Assembly: GCA_944325005.1 (NCBI GenBank)
Contig: CALUYO010000002.1
Location: 162,171-226,170, forward strand
DNA from: Candidatus Gastranaerophilales bacterium
Lineage (GTDB): Bacteria; Cyanobacteriota; Vampirovibrionia; Gastranaerophilales; Gastranaerophilaceae
Direction: 5' to 3'
DNA: 64,000 bases
The position numbers and the translations under genes are program-made. The notes below the pieces were generated by a model that was given only the letters and a program-made list of their open reading frames with translations, had not been told where the DNA came from and did not search any database. Shown in pieces: positions 38,439-46,521 of this stretch; the stretch's first letter is position 1, and each line of letters begins with the position of its first letter.

Positions 38439-39133
38439 TAATCCATTTCCCAATTATTATTCAACAGCAAACCAAAACATCCCTTTGCATCAGCCCTTGA
38501 TGCACACGTTGCCCCGATAGTAGTCCTTACATCCTGCGGATTAGTCTTACCTGATCCGCAACCGGTACCGGCAGTCTTGCAAGTAGGCGGTACTCCATCC
38601 TCATCGATTGACCCGTCATTATAATAAGTGACAAAAAATAGATCACGTCCTGCAATATTAGGACCTTTTTTACCATTTATATCAATTGTTATATGTCCGT
38701 AAGTTGTATGATATTTTGAATTTTCAACACACACAGAAGCTCCGTTTGCCAAAACAAAACAAGGTGCATTAGCTGCTCCAGGCCAATAACTTGCATTTGT
38801 AAGTGCTGTACCATTCATATTTTTATATGCGTCATCAGAAAAACAATCAGTAAAAGTAGTGCAAGACTGCACTACTCTAAAATAAGATTTCATAAAATTG
38901 GTTACTTCAGCAGATGAAATTAAACCTGCCTCATGCAAATTTAGTGCATTTTTGTCATTTATATATTGTAAAAATGCCTGCTGAAATAAATTATATACTT
39001 GATGAAGCTGTGTTGCATAAGTTTTTCTCTGATGATTCTGCATCAAAGTCGGCACTGTCATTGCTGATACAACACCAATAATTCCTAAAGTTACAAGAAC
39101 CTCAGCCAAAGTGAACGCAAATATTTTTTTCAT
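38435..39133 (-). CDS. Prepilin-type (type IV pilin-like) protein
   Basis: A 232-residue protein with a class III signal: a short leader MKKIFA, cleavage before FTLAEVLVTLGIIGVV with Glu at +5, and a hydrophobic helix to residue 30. The -1 residue is Ala rather than the usual Gly. The globular part has DINGKKGPNIAGRDLFFV, shared with the other prepilins here, several Cys pairs, and ends with LLNNNWEMDY. GGAG gives a clear start and there is no G tract upstream. Pilus assembly genes are not in the window. Confidence 0.88.
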   Translation of the reverse strand: MKKIFAFTLAEVLVTLGIIGVVSAMTVPTLMQNHQRKTYATQLHQVYNLFQQAFLQYINDKNALNLHEAGLISSAEVTNFMKSYFRVVQSCTTFTDCFSDDAYKNMNGTALTNASYWPGAANAPCFVLANGASVCVENSKYHTTYGHITIDINGKKGPNIAGRDLFFVTYYNDGSIDEDGVPPTCKTAGTGCGSGKTNPQDVRTTIGATCASRADAKGCFGLLLNNNWEMDY

Positions 39134-39236
39134 ACCAAAATCTCCAGATTATTTATATTTAATTATACCATATTAAACTGAATTTATCAATATAACTGAT
39201 AATGACTATTTAACTTTTTTAAGAATGTTATACTCC

Positions 39237-39265
39237 TTGACCCTGATTAGAAATAATGCAATAAT
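39237..39265 (+). promoter_or_regulatory. Promoter of the ABC permease pair, leaderless arrangement
   Basis: TTGACC (39237-39242) and AATAAT (39260-39265) are 17 bp apart. Six bases separate the -10 box from the ATG at 39272, so the mRNA should start at or next to the start codon. Confidence 0.6.
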
Positions 39266-39271
39266 TAGTCT

Positions 39272-40144
39272 ATGTTTAAATATTATGGGAAATATGCTCC
39301 ATATTTATTTTTATTGCCTGCCGCAATAGTACTTGTGATATTCTTTTTCATTCCGTTTTTTCAAACGTTTCTTTTAAGTTTTATGGACTATTCGCACAAT
39401 ATTTATAAACCTGAATTTGTAGGATTTCAAAATTATATAAACTTATTTCACAATCCGGTTTTTTATAAAGTTTTGTGGAATACATTTATTTATCTTTTTA
39501 TTGCTGTCCCTATTCTGGCAATATTCCCGCTGTTTCTGGCAGTACTTATTAATCAAAAAATCAGAGGAGTAACTTTATACAAAATCCTTATTTATCTTCC
39601 AGTAATTGTATCAATAGTTGTTGCAGCAATAGCGTTTAAGTGGCTTTATGCTGATCAGGGAATATTGAATTATATTGTTACGAGATTTGGAATGAAACCG
39701 GTAGGCTGGCTTACAGATCCCGATTTTGCATTGTACTCCGTAATCATTGTAACTATATGGAAGGGAATCGGATATTATATGATAATTTATCTTGCGGCAT
39801 TAATGAGCGTACCCAAAGAGCTCTATGAAGCCTGCGATATTGACGGAGCGAATTTTCTTACAAAGCATTTAACAGTCACAATTCCGCATATAATGCCTAC
39901 AATTGCACTTGTAACAACAATTAGTGCAATCTCAGCTATGAAAGTTTTTGCAGAGATTTATGTAATGACCAAAGGCGGTCCTTTAAATTCCAGCAAAACA
40001 ATTGTTTATTATATATATGAAAGAGCATTTGAAAATCTTGATTTAGGATTTGCATCAGCAATGTCCGTCATACTGCTCATAATCGTTATGATATTTTCAC
40101 TAATTAATATATTTTGCTTTGAAAAACATAAGTACCAAATTTAA
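39272..40144 (+). CDS. Carbohydrate ABC transporter permease (MalF/UgpA type)
   Basis: A 290-residue inner-membrane permease with about six helices. The cytoplasmic EAA loop that docks the ATPase is seen as YEACDIDGANFLTKHLTVTI. The N-terminus (YAPYLFLLPAAIVLVIFFFIPFFQTF) is typical of the MalF-type subunit. It forms a heterodimer with the next gene. No ATPase and no substrate-binding protein is encoded nearby, so the sugar is unknown and the ATPase is probably shared. Confidence 0.93.
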   Translation: MFKYYGKYAPYLFLLPAAIVLVIFFFIPFFQTFLLSFMDYSHNIYKPEFVGFQNYINLFHNPVFYKVLWNTFIYLFIAVPILAIFPLFLAVLINQKIRGVTLYKILIYLPVIVSIVVAAIAFKWLYADQGILNYIVTRFGMKPVGWLTDPDFALYSVIIVTIWKGIGYYMIIYLAALMSVPKELYEACDIDGANFLTKHLTVTIPHIMPTIALVTTISAISAMKVFAEIYVMTKGGPLNSSKTIVYYIYERAFENLDLGFASAMSVILLIIVMIFSLINIFCFEKHKYQI

Positions 40145-40160
40145 CGGGGAGATTTAAAGA

Positions 40161-41006
40161 TTGAAAAGCATAAAAATAAAAAACATATATACTCATATAA
40201 TCTTGATAACAATTTCGCTTCTGTCAATTTTCCCTTTTATATGGCTTATTTCAACATCACTAAAGGGAAACAGTGAAAATATTTTTGCATACCCGCCGCA
40301 GATAATCCCGTCTGATTTTACATGGGCAAACTACAGCGGTGTATGGAATAAGGTTGATTTTATAGGCTATTTCATAAATAGCATGATTGTTGCCGGAGGA
40401 ACTGTTATACTTAACCTTATACTTTCTGCTATGGCAGGTTATCCGCTTGCCAGAATGGAATTTAAAGGAAAGAAAGTTACTTTTTTTGCAGTTTTATCAA
40501 CAATTATGATACCGTTTCAGGCAATAATGCTTCCTGTGTACCTCATAACACTAAAACTTCATCTTGTTGACAGTATAAATAATTTTATGGGATTTATGGG
40601 ATTAATAATGCCGTTTGCGGTTAACGCATTCGGAATATTCCTTATGCGTCAAGCATTTCTCGGAATTCCAAAAGAAATGGAAGAAGCGGCTATTGTTGAC
40701 GGATGCAATGTATGGCAATTGTTCTGGAAAGTTCTTATGCCCATGGTAAAGCCGTCTCTTGCAGTACTTGCGATATTCACATTTATAGGTTCTTGGGGCG
40801 AATTTTTGTGGCCGAGCATTGTTTTAACTAAAGAGACAATGTACACACTCCCTGTAGGTGTAAATAACTTACAGGGAATGTTCAGTTCTAACTGGAGATT
40901 TATTGCTGCGGGATCAATTCTTGCAACAATTCCAATTTTAATATTTTTTCTCGCAATGCAGAGATATTTCATTTCTGGAGAAAATGAAGGCGCCGTTAAA
41001 GGATAA
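40161..41006 (+). CDS. Carbohydrate ABC transporter permease (MalG/UgpE type)
   Basis: A 281-residue second permease subunit. It shows six hydrophobic segments, the N-terminal SIFPFIWLISTSLKG, the MIPFQAIMLPVYL loop typical of MalG-like subunits, and the EAA loop MEEAAIVDGCNVWQLFWKVL. The start codon is TTG with GGGGAG upstream. It follows its partner after 16 bp. Its end overlaps a small convergent frame by 11 nt. Confidence 0.92.
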   Translation: MKSIKIKNIYTHIILITISLLSIFPFIWLISTSLKGNSENIFAYPPQIIPSDFTWANYSGVWNKVDFIGYFINSMIVAGGTVILNLILSAMAGYPLARMEFKGKKVTFFAVLSTIMIPFQAIMLPVYLITLKLHLVDSINNFMGFMGLIMPFAVNAFGIFLMRQAFLGIPKEMEEAAIVDGCNVWQLFWKVLMPMVKPSLAVLAIFTFIGSWGEFLWPSIVLTKETMYTLPVGVNNLQGMFSSNWRFIAAGSILATIPILIFFLAMQRYFISGENEGAVKG

Positions 41007-41202
41007 AAAAATAATAAACAGCACCATCTTTTGTAATAAAAGCATTTGCTCTTTTTATGCTATCTAAATATTTAACTGTTTTATTAATAGCATTACCTCC
41101 ATCCGCATAAACCTGCTCATCTGATTTATATAAATCTCCAAAATTATTTTCGACCGGCTTCAGTCGTCCGGCAGTAAATATAACAGTCACTAAGACTTTC
41201 AT
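40996..41202 (-). CDS. Possible small protein of unknown function
   Basis: A 68-residue frame, MKVLVTVIFTAGRLKPVENN onward, with a soluble, unremarkable composition. There is no ribosome site, and a CTATAA box touches the ATG. It overlaps the permease end by 11 nt. It may be real or chance; the sequence between 41203 and 41320 holds nothing else I can recognise. Confidence 0.3.
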   Translation of the reverse strand: MKVLVTVIFTAGRLKPVENNFGDLYKSDEQVYADGGNAINKTVKYLDSIKRANAFITKDGAVYYFFIL

Positions 41203-41320
41203 TTATAGCGAAATAATCAATAGTATTAGCCAAAACTGAATATTGTTTTTTAAAAGCTGTTGAAAAAAACTTAGATTGATATTTCCCTATTTTTTGCTCC
41301 TTTCTTATATATAATTTTCA

Positions 41321-42430
41321 CTATTCCACTCCCGGAACATGAACATTATACCGGACATTATCGTATTCATTGTAATCATCGTCAATATCTTCCTGAAAAA
41401 TCTCTTTTGCTCCACATACTCTGAGATTTTTGATAATAGCCCTATCCAGATCATCTGTCAATACAATTTTTCCGTTTACATAAGTAACATTGGAAGTTTG
41501 TGAAGGCCCATCCGACAGTTTTTCAATTAAATCATTGTCGGAATTAGCTAGGATAGTTCGTGTAACATCATTCATAACATCAAATACATAACGCTGTCGT
41601 GATGCCATATTATAACCGCCGCTGTTTGTTATTAGAGTAGTAGCTTTTTCTAGTTCATCAAGTGATTCCTTGTAATATTTCAAATGTCTTAAAAGAATAG
41701 CAAGATTATAATGAGCTTCATAATTCATTGGATTAAGTTCAATAGCCTTACAATACGTCAGACCGGCCTCTCTGTAATCTCCCAGCAGATGGTAAGTTAA
41801 AGCAAGATTATATCTGGCATCATAATCTTTTTTCAAAATTTTGCATGCTTCTTTATAAGCCTCAAGAGCTTTCAGCAAATACTGCCTTCGATATTCCCAT
41901 TCATCTTCGATATAAATAGATTTCTGCTTGTATGCAACCCCTTTATTATAATAGGCAAGTCCTTTGTTAACTTTATAACTTTTCCTGTTACTGTAAACAA
42001 ATGGGATAGACAATAAATGTCTTTTTGTTTTTATAATTTCATCATACTGGTTAATTGCACCATCAAAATCTCCGAGTTTTTCAGCAGATACAATACCGTA
42101 ATTCATTCTGGCAATAATCATTTTAGGATTGTATTCAAAAGCCTTTTCATAAGCATCAACAGCAGAATAGTAATCTTCATAAACTACATAAATATTTCCC
42201 AAATTATACCATGCTCCGTAATGTTCAGGATACAAACGCAGTGCGGTATTATAATAGTTAATAGCTCTTTGAAGTTTTAATTTTTTTAAAGCCTTATCCC
42301 CCTTATACACGTAATACATACCGCGAATTTTATCAAGCTGCCTATTGAAAAACTCCGGGTGAAGATATACAAGTCCACCTATTGCAGCAATTAATAGTAA
42401 AGTAAATAATCCTGAGAAAAACTTTTTCAA
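41321..42430 (-). CDS. Membrane-anchored TPR protein
   Basis: A 369-residue protein starting at a TTG (MKKFFSGLFTLLLIAAIGGL) with GAGG eight bases upstream. One N-terminal membrane helix is followed by five or more tetratricopeptide repeats: AINYYNTALRLYPEHYGAWY, AVDAYEKAFEYNPKMIIARM, INQYDEIIKTKR, ALEAYKEACKILKKDYDARY and LTYCKAIELNPMNYEAHYN. TPR arrays act as protein-protein scaffolds. The partner is unknown. The C-terminal 90 residues are acidic and not TPR. Confidence 0.88.
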   Translation of the reverse strand: MKKFFSGLFTLLLIAAIGGLVYLHPEFFNRQLDKIRGMYYVYKGDKALKKLKLQRAINYYNTALRLYPEHYGAWYNLGNIYVVYEDYYSAVDAYEKAFEYNPKMIIARMNYGIVSAEKLGDFDGAINQYDEIIKTKRHLLSIPFVYSNRKSYKVNKGLAYYNKGVAYKQKSIYIEDEWEYRRQYLLKALEAYKEACKILKKDYDARYNLALTYHLLGDYREAGLTYCKAIELNPMNYEAHYNLAILLRHLKYYKESLDELEKATTLITNSGGYNMASRQRYVFDVMNDVTRTILANSDNDLIEKLSDGPSQTSNVTYVNGKIVLTDDLDRAIIKNLRVCGAKEIFQEDIDDDYNEYDNVRYNVHVPGVE

Positions 42431-42595
42431 GCGCTAAACCTCATTCTATGCCTATTTTATATGTGTATCAAAATTTATGCAATACACTATTGTTACGAAA
42501 TTGTAACATAAAAAATATAAAAAGGGCAATTTCTAAGCACAGAAAGTTTTTATATAAGTAAGGTAGGTTAGAAAATTCAATTTGGAGGTTAGGTT

Positions 42596-43414
42596 ATGGC
42601 AGGCTTCAATATGGCTGCAAGTATGTACGGACTTTTTCCGAATATATACAATAACCAGGTAGCATTAAATGATTTAACAGATATGGATCTGTACTCACCA
42701 TTCGGAATAGCAAATCCGATGATGAGTATGAACGGAAGTATCTTCGGTGGAGGTTACGGGATGATGTATCCGGCAATGCCAATTTACGGCGGAGGATACA
42801 ATTATGAAGATTACTACAAAAACTATCAAAGATATCAGGATTTTATGCTTGATACCCAGGTCAGACAACAGCAAAATATACGCAATGCCGATCTCAGGTT
42901 GAATTCACCGCTGGAAGGAGTAAGCAAAAAGTCTTCATTACTCCATGAAAAAATAATGCAAAATGAACAACAGCAAATTCAACAGGCATACCAGCAGTAT
43001 AAAAATAGTGTAAGAAGCTTATACCCGAACGCATCTGACGAAGAAATTGCGAACAGAGCATCAACAATGTACAAACAGCTTCACGGTGTATCAATACACG
43101 ATGACATAAGAAAATACGGCAGAGGTTCTTTCACACAGGGTTTTCTGCAAACATTAACACTAGGTTTTGCAGATAACAAAACAGCGGAAGAAAACGTTTC
43201 TGAATTAACCGGTCAGCCTGTAGGAAGAAGTGAACGTGCTAAGAAAATTGCAGGTAATATAGCTGGCGGTGCCGTATTTGGCGGAGCAGCCGCAATTTCT
43301 GCAAAATACTTACTAAAAGCTTTCTGCGCCGGGGCTAAAAATAAAACGTTCTGGGCAGCAATAATAGGAGGTATAGCAGGTGTAGGCGCTGCACTTGCCA
43401 CCGCAAAAAGCTAA
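42596..43414 (+). CDS. Gly/Tyr-rich protein with C-terminal hydrophobic hairpin, unknown function
   Basis: A 272-residue protein with no family recognised. Residues 1-75 are rich in Met, Gly, Tyr and Asn (GSIFGGGYGMMYPAMPIYGG). The middle part is helical and Gln-rich (KIMQNEQQQIQQAYQQYKN). The C-terminus has two glycine-zipper-like hydrophobic segments (IAGGAVFGGAAAISAKYLL and FWAAIIGGIAGVGAALATA), so membrane insertion is plausible. GGAGG precedes the ATG. It ends in a terminator it shares with the convergent prepilin gene. Confidence 0.8.
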   Translation: MAGFNMAASMYGLFPNIYNNQVALNDLTDMDLYSPFGIANPMMSMNGSIFGGGYGMMYPAMPIYGGGYNYEDYYKNYQRYQDFMLDTQVRQQQNIRNADLRLNSPLEGVSKKSSLLHEKIMQNEQQQIQQAYQQYKNSVRSLYPNASDEEIANRASTMYKQLHGVSIHDDIRKYGRGSFTQGFLQTLTLGFADNKTAEENVSELTGQPVGRSERAKKIAGNIAGGAVFGGAAAISAKYLLKAFCAGAKNKTFWAAIIGGIAGVGAALATAKS

Positions 43415-43438
43415 TAATATTAATAGTGTGTAGTGTAT

Positions 43439-43475
43439 AAAAAACGAGGTCCAAATAAATTCGGCCTCGTTTTTT
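43439..43475. terminator. Bidirectional rho-independent terminator
   Basis: A perfect 11-bp stem, AAAAAACGAGG (43439-43449) with CCTCGTTTTTT (43465-43475), has A and T runs on both sides. It can serve both the upstream plus-strand gene and the convergent prepilin. Confidence 0.9.
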
Positions 43476-43480
43476 AGTTT

Positions 43481-44224
43481 TTATTTTGGTAAATTATCCC
43501 AGAATGTCTTAGAACTATCATCGGGGTTTTGATTTATTAGAGCATAATAAGCACAACCTAAACCATTTCCACGCTGGTTTGATTTTGAAGAACAAGGATT
43601 ACCTGCCTGAGGGCTGGTCATATTAACTCCTGGTTTATCATTTTTAGCAATCTCTTCTACTTCCTCGTCAGTATAAAGTTTTGACATCTTTTTAGGCTGC
43701 AAAGTATCATTATCATCAATATAAAAATTAAAAATATCTTGACCCAACGCATTAGGGCGTTTGCCAGCCCCATTTATATCAACTGTCAGGTTAATATTAC
43801 CTCCACAAATAACAACCTGAAAACACATACCATTGGGTAAAAGCTTATTTGGCCTAACAGTACCAAGATCAACATAAGGATTATCTGTTGATTTATTGTA
43901 ATTCATAACCTTACCATTATAAGTACAGGTTCCTGCAATTTTGAGCTTATCATAAAAAGAATTTATAATCTCTGATGCGTTAGCATATACTTTACCGTTA
44001 TACGTAGCAAAAGTTTTTCTTAATCCTATTCCCTTTTCATCCACAACAGAAACAGTAGCCTGAGACAAAATAGAATGTGCTTCTTTAAACTGAGCCTCTA
44101 ATTCTTTTGGTTTTGTACCTCCAATAAGTGTAGGCATAGTCATAGCCGCAACAACTCCAAGAATTCCTAATGTAACAAGTACCTCAGCTAAGGTAAAAGC
44201 ACTTCTTTTCAATTTATACCTCAT
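43481..44224 (-). CDS. Prepilin-type protein with a probable longer, phase-dependent leader
   Basis: From the ATG at 44224 the product is 247 residues, MRYKLKRSAFTLAEVLVTLG, a class III signal cut before FTLAE, followed by the pilin helix. DINGAGKRPNALGQDIFNF is the motif shared with the other two prepilins. No Shine-Dalgarno precedes this ATG. The frame stays open upstream to a G12 tract (44310-44321). A better-equipped start at 44349 would read into it only if the tract were one base longer. The real product may thus have a 51-residue leader when in frame. Confidence 0.85.
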   Translation of the reverse strand: MRYKLKRSAFTLAEVLVTLGILGVVAAMTMPTLIGGTKPKELEAQFKEAHSILSQATVSVVDEKGIGLRKTFATYNGKVYANASEIINSFYDKLKIAGTCTYNGKVMNYNKSTDNPYVDLGTVRPNKLLPNGMCFQVVICGGNINLTVDINGAGKRPNALGQDIFNFYIDDNDTLQPKKMSKLYTDEEVEEIAKNDKPGVNMTSPQAGNPCSSKSNQRGNGLGCAYYALINQNPDDSSKTFWDNLPK

Positions 44225-44304
44225 GTTATAATTATGATAAACTACATCACCAGTATAACACTTTTCTAAAATTTTGCAACCTCTTAAAAATAGGTAATAA
44301 GCGG

Positions 44305-44349
44305 TTAAGCCCCCCCCCCCCGAACTTTCGGAGAATTAAAATTTTTCAT
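44305..44349 (-). CDS. Leader frame interrupted at the G12 tract, upstream of a prepilin
   Basis: ATG at 44349 reads MKNFNSPKVRGGGA and stops just past the G tract. Adding one G (or removing two) would join it in frame to the prepilin through C25, K26, C31, Y32, D35, Y38 and H39, all conserved in the sister locus. An AGGA/GAG ribosome site is weak. Confidence 0.5.
   Translation of the reverse strand: MKNFNSPKVRGGGA
44310..44321. repeat. Homopolymer tract, 12 C on plus strand (G12 in the prepilin sense)
   Basis: A run of twelve C lies inside the leader frame of the prepilin at 43481-44224. Such tracts are prone to slippage in replication and transcription, and also to sequencing miscalls. 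Confidence 0.95.
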
Positions 44350-44376
44350 AAATCTGCTCTTTTCCTAATATTTATT

Positions 44377-44405
44377 ATTTTAACATGTTTTTCTAATATT
44401 TGCAA
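44377..44405 (-). promoter_or_regulatory. Probable promoter of the G-tract prepilin locus 1
   Basis: On the minus strand TTGCAA (44405-44400) and TAAAAT (44382-44377) are 17 bp apart. The inferred start near 44370 lies about 20 nt before the leader ATG at 44349. Confidence 0.5.
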
Positions 44406-44467
44406 TAAAAAGAATACCCGCACCAAGGAGTTAAAGATGCGGGTATTAAATCAGTAAAAGAGACATC
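44403..44467 (-). ncRNA. Candidate small RNA with anti-Shine-Dalgarno loop
   Basis: On the minus strand TTGACT (44501-44496) and CATAAT (44479-44474) are 16 bp apart, predicting a start near 44467. A 10-bp stem, AATACCCGCA with TGCGGGTATT (plus-strand arms 44413-44422 and 44438-44447), is followed by CTTTTT. The loop contains ACTCCTT, complementary to a ribosome site. Read on the plus strand, the loop holds AAGGAG before a six-codon frame (MRVLNQ), so a leader peptide is the alternative. Confidence 0.4.
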
Positions 44468-44531
44468 AATGACATTATGAAACATGTAAAAATTAAGTCA
44501 AATTTTTGTGGAAAAAATTTTTAATTTATTC

Positions 44532-44537
44532 TATAAT
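44532..44537 (+). promoter_or_regulatory. -10 box immediately before the TPR gene
   Basis: TATAAT is followed by six bases and the ATG at 44544, consistent with a leaderless transcript. No Shine-Dalgarno is present. Confidence 0.5.
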
Positions 44538-44543
44538 CCTCTT

Positions 44544-45167
44544 ATGAGAAGATTTTTAATTATATCAATGATACTGTTTATAAGTACAAATACCGCATCG
44601 GCATTCACACTTCCTAAGCCTAAGGATGAGCCTAAATTTATACAATCAGAGCAATATCAAAATATCACCAATCAGGCCAATATTTTTTATGCAGAAAATG
44701 ATATAAAAAGTGCATTCAACCTGTTTTTAAGCATTCCGGAAGAAGAAAGAAGTCCTCAAAACTGGCTTTTACTAGGAAATATTCTGCAGGATCAGGGCAA
44801 AATTGATGAAGCAATATTTATGTATAATAAGGCAATTCAGATTGATGAAAAATACTATAAAGCATACTATAACTTGGGTAATATATATCTGCAGGATGGA
44901 CGCCCGAATATGGCAATTGAGCAATATAAAAAAGTTATAAAGCTAAATCCTGAATATGCTTATGCACACTACAATCTTGGATGTGCGTATATTAAACTCG
45001 GCAAATACGGAAAAGCTAAATATGAACTTCTAACCGCAACTGACTTAAAAAATACCGTACCGGATTTTCACTATAATCTTGCTTATGTATATAAGCAGCT
45101 AAAAAAAGAAAAATTAGCAAAACAATATTTAGAATACTATAACAAATTAATACAAGATCAAATATAG
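44544..45167 (+). CDS. Exported TPR protein
   Basis: About 207 residues from the ATG at 44544. An in-frame upstream start at 44508 would overlap the -10 box. A signal peptide (FLIISMILFISTNTASA, probable cut before FTLPKP) is followed by four tetratricopeptide repeats: ANIFYAENDIKSAFNLFLSI, DEAIFMYNKAIQIDEKYYKA, AIEQYKKVIKLNPEYAYAHY and KAKYELLTATDLKNTVPDFH. It probably acts in the periplasm or envelope as a scaffold. Seven bases separate it from the HAD gene. Confidence 0.87.
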   Translation: MRRFLIISMILFISTNTASAFTLPKPKDEPKFIQSEQYQNITNQANIFYAENDIKSAFNLFLSIPEEERSPQNWLLLGNILQDQGKIDEAIFMYNKAIQIDEKYYKAYYNLGNIYLQDGRPNMAIEQYKKVIKLNPEYAYAHYNLGCAYIKLGKYGKAKYELLTATDLKNTVPDFHYNLAYVYKQLKKEKLAKQYLEYYNKLIQDQI

Positions 45168-45174
45168 AGGCATT

Positions 45175-45864
45175 ATGTATAAAGGAATAATCTTTGATTT
45201 TAACGGAACACTGTTTTTTGACTCTGAAAAGCACCTTGAGGCCTGGCGGGAATTTTCCAAACGCCTTAGAGACCATGCATTTACAGATGAAGAAATGCGG
45301 GATTATATGTTCGGCAGAACAAATGAAGATATAATAGCCTATCTTATAGGAAGAAAACCTGACTCAGAAATAGTTGAAAAATTAGGAAAAGAAAAAGAAG
45401 CCGTATATAGAGAAATGTGCAGAAAAGATTATAAAAATACTGTACTTGCCCCGGGAGCCGAAAAATTTCTTGAATATTTAAAAGAAAATAATATCCCAAG
45501 AACAATTGCAACAATGTCTGACAAAGATAATGTTGATTTTTATATAGAAGAATTTAAGCTCGCGAAATGGTTTGATATAGAAAAAATTGTTTACGCAGAC
45601 GGGACAATACCGGGGAAACCGGCGCCTGATATTTATTTAAAAGCAGCAGAGGCTATTGGATTGAAACCTGAAGAATGCATTGTTGTTGAAGACGCTGTAT
45701 CGGGAATTGAAGCCGCAAAAAGGGCCGGTTCAGGCAAAATTATAGCAATAGCGTCAATGGAAAGCGAAAATTTATACAAAAAAATTCCTGCTGTTTCTCA
45801 AATTATCAAAAATTTTGACGAAATAGACAGGAATATATTTGAAATACCTTGCTATAAAAATTAA
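45175..45864 (+). CDS. HAD-family hydrolase (beta-phosphoglucomutase-like subgroup)
   Basis: A 229-residue enzyme of the HAD superfamily. Motif I reads IIFDFNGTLFF, so nucleophile D8 is present but the usual second Asp (position 10) is Asn. Motif II lies near ATMSDK, motif III is PGKPAPDIYLKAA, and motif IV is IVVEDAVSGIEAA. A helical cap sits between motifs I and II. The substrate is unknown. AGAGG precedes the ATG. It overlaps the convergent prepilin stop by 4 nt. Confidence 0.88.
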   Translation: MYKGIIFDFNGTLFFDSEKHLEAWREFSKRLRDHAFTDEEMRDYMFGRTNEDIIAYLIGRKPDSEIVEKLGKEKEAVYREMCRKDYKNTVLAPGAEKFLEYLKENNIPRTIATMSDKDNVDFYIEEFKLAKWFDIEKIVYADGTIPGKPAPDIYLKAAEAIGLKPEECIVVEDAVSGIEAAKRAGSGKIIAIASMESENLYKKIPAVSQIIKNFDEIDRNIFEIPCYKN

Positions 45865-46511
45865 TAATTCATTTCCCAATTGTCATTCAGTATTTTACCA
45901 AAACAACCATACCATGTAGAGCCTGTTGCCTGACTGCAATGAGAATTATAAGAAGCTTCACGCTCCTCTTTGGTCAAAGGAGCACCGTTTGCACCACCGT
46001 TATCATCTATAAGTCCGTTATTATAAATATAAATTGCAAAAATATCACGTCCTGCGATATTCGGCCCTTTCTGACCGTTAGTATCCAGATAAAGTGTATA
46101 AAGAACAGTCCCTCCGCTATAAATATAGCCAAATGAAGCGCCGCTTGCTATAGTCATATAACCGTCACAAGTTGTACCTATAGAGCGCCCAACCATATTT
46201 TTATATTCGGCTTTTGGAGCAAGGCAAGGAGTTTGATCTGCTCCACAGTCATTAACAACCTTAAAATAGTTTGTAAAAAAACTTTTCAATGCCGCACTGC
46301 TATTCAAGCCCGCTTCCTTTAAATTTACGGCATTTTTATCAGTTTGATATTGGAGCATTGCCTGAGAAAGCTCATTGTAAAATTTATGAAGCTGAACTAT
46401 ATAAGTTTTCTTCTGATGATTTTGCATCAAAGTAGGTACTGTCATTGCAGACACCACACCTATAATACCAAGTGTAACCAACACCTCTGCTAAAGTAAAA
46501 CCCTTATTCAT
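45861..46511 (-). CDS. Prepilin-type protein with a probable longer, phase-dependent leader
   Basis: From the ATG at 46511 (AGAGG upstream) the product is 216 residues: MNKG cut before FTLAEVLVTLGIIGVV, the pilin helix, then DTNGQKGPNIAGRDIFAIY and a C-terminal LNDNWEMNY almost identical to the end of the prepilin at 38435. The frame is open upstream as far as a G10 tract (46609-46618). A strong start at 46648 would enter it only with 11 or 8 G. When in frame, the leader would be 50 residues long. Confidence 0.87.
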   Translation of the reverse strand: MNKGFTLAEVLVTLGIIGVVSAMTVPTLMQNHQKKTYIVQLHKFYNELSQAMLQYQTDKNAVNLKEAGLNSSAALKSFFTNYFKVVNDCGADQTPCLAPKAEYKNMVGRSIGTTCDGYMTIASGASFGYIYSGGTVLYTLYLDTNGQKGPNIAGRDIFAIYIYNNGLIDDNGGANGAPLTKEEREASYNSHCSQATGSTWYGCFGKILNDNWEMNY

Positions 46512-46521
46512 TCTTAAACCT

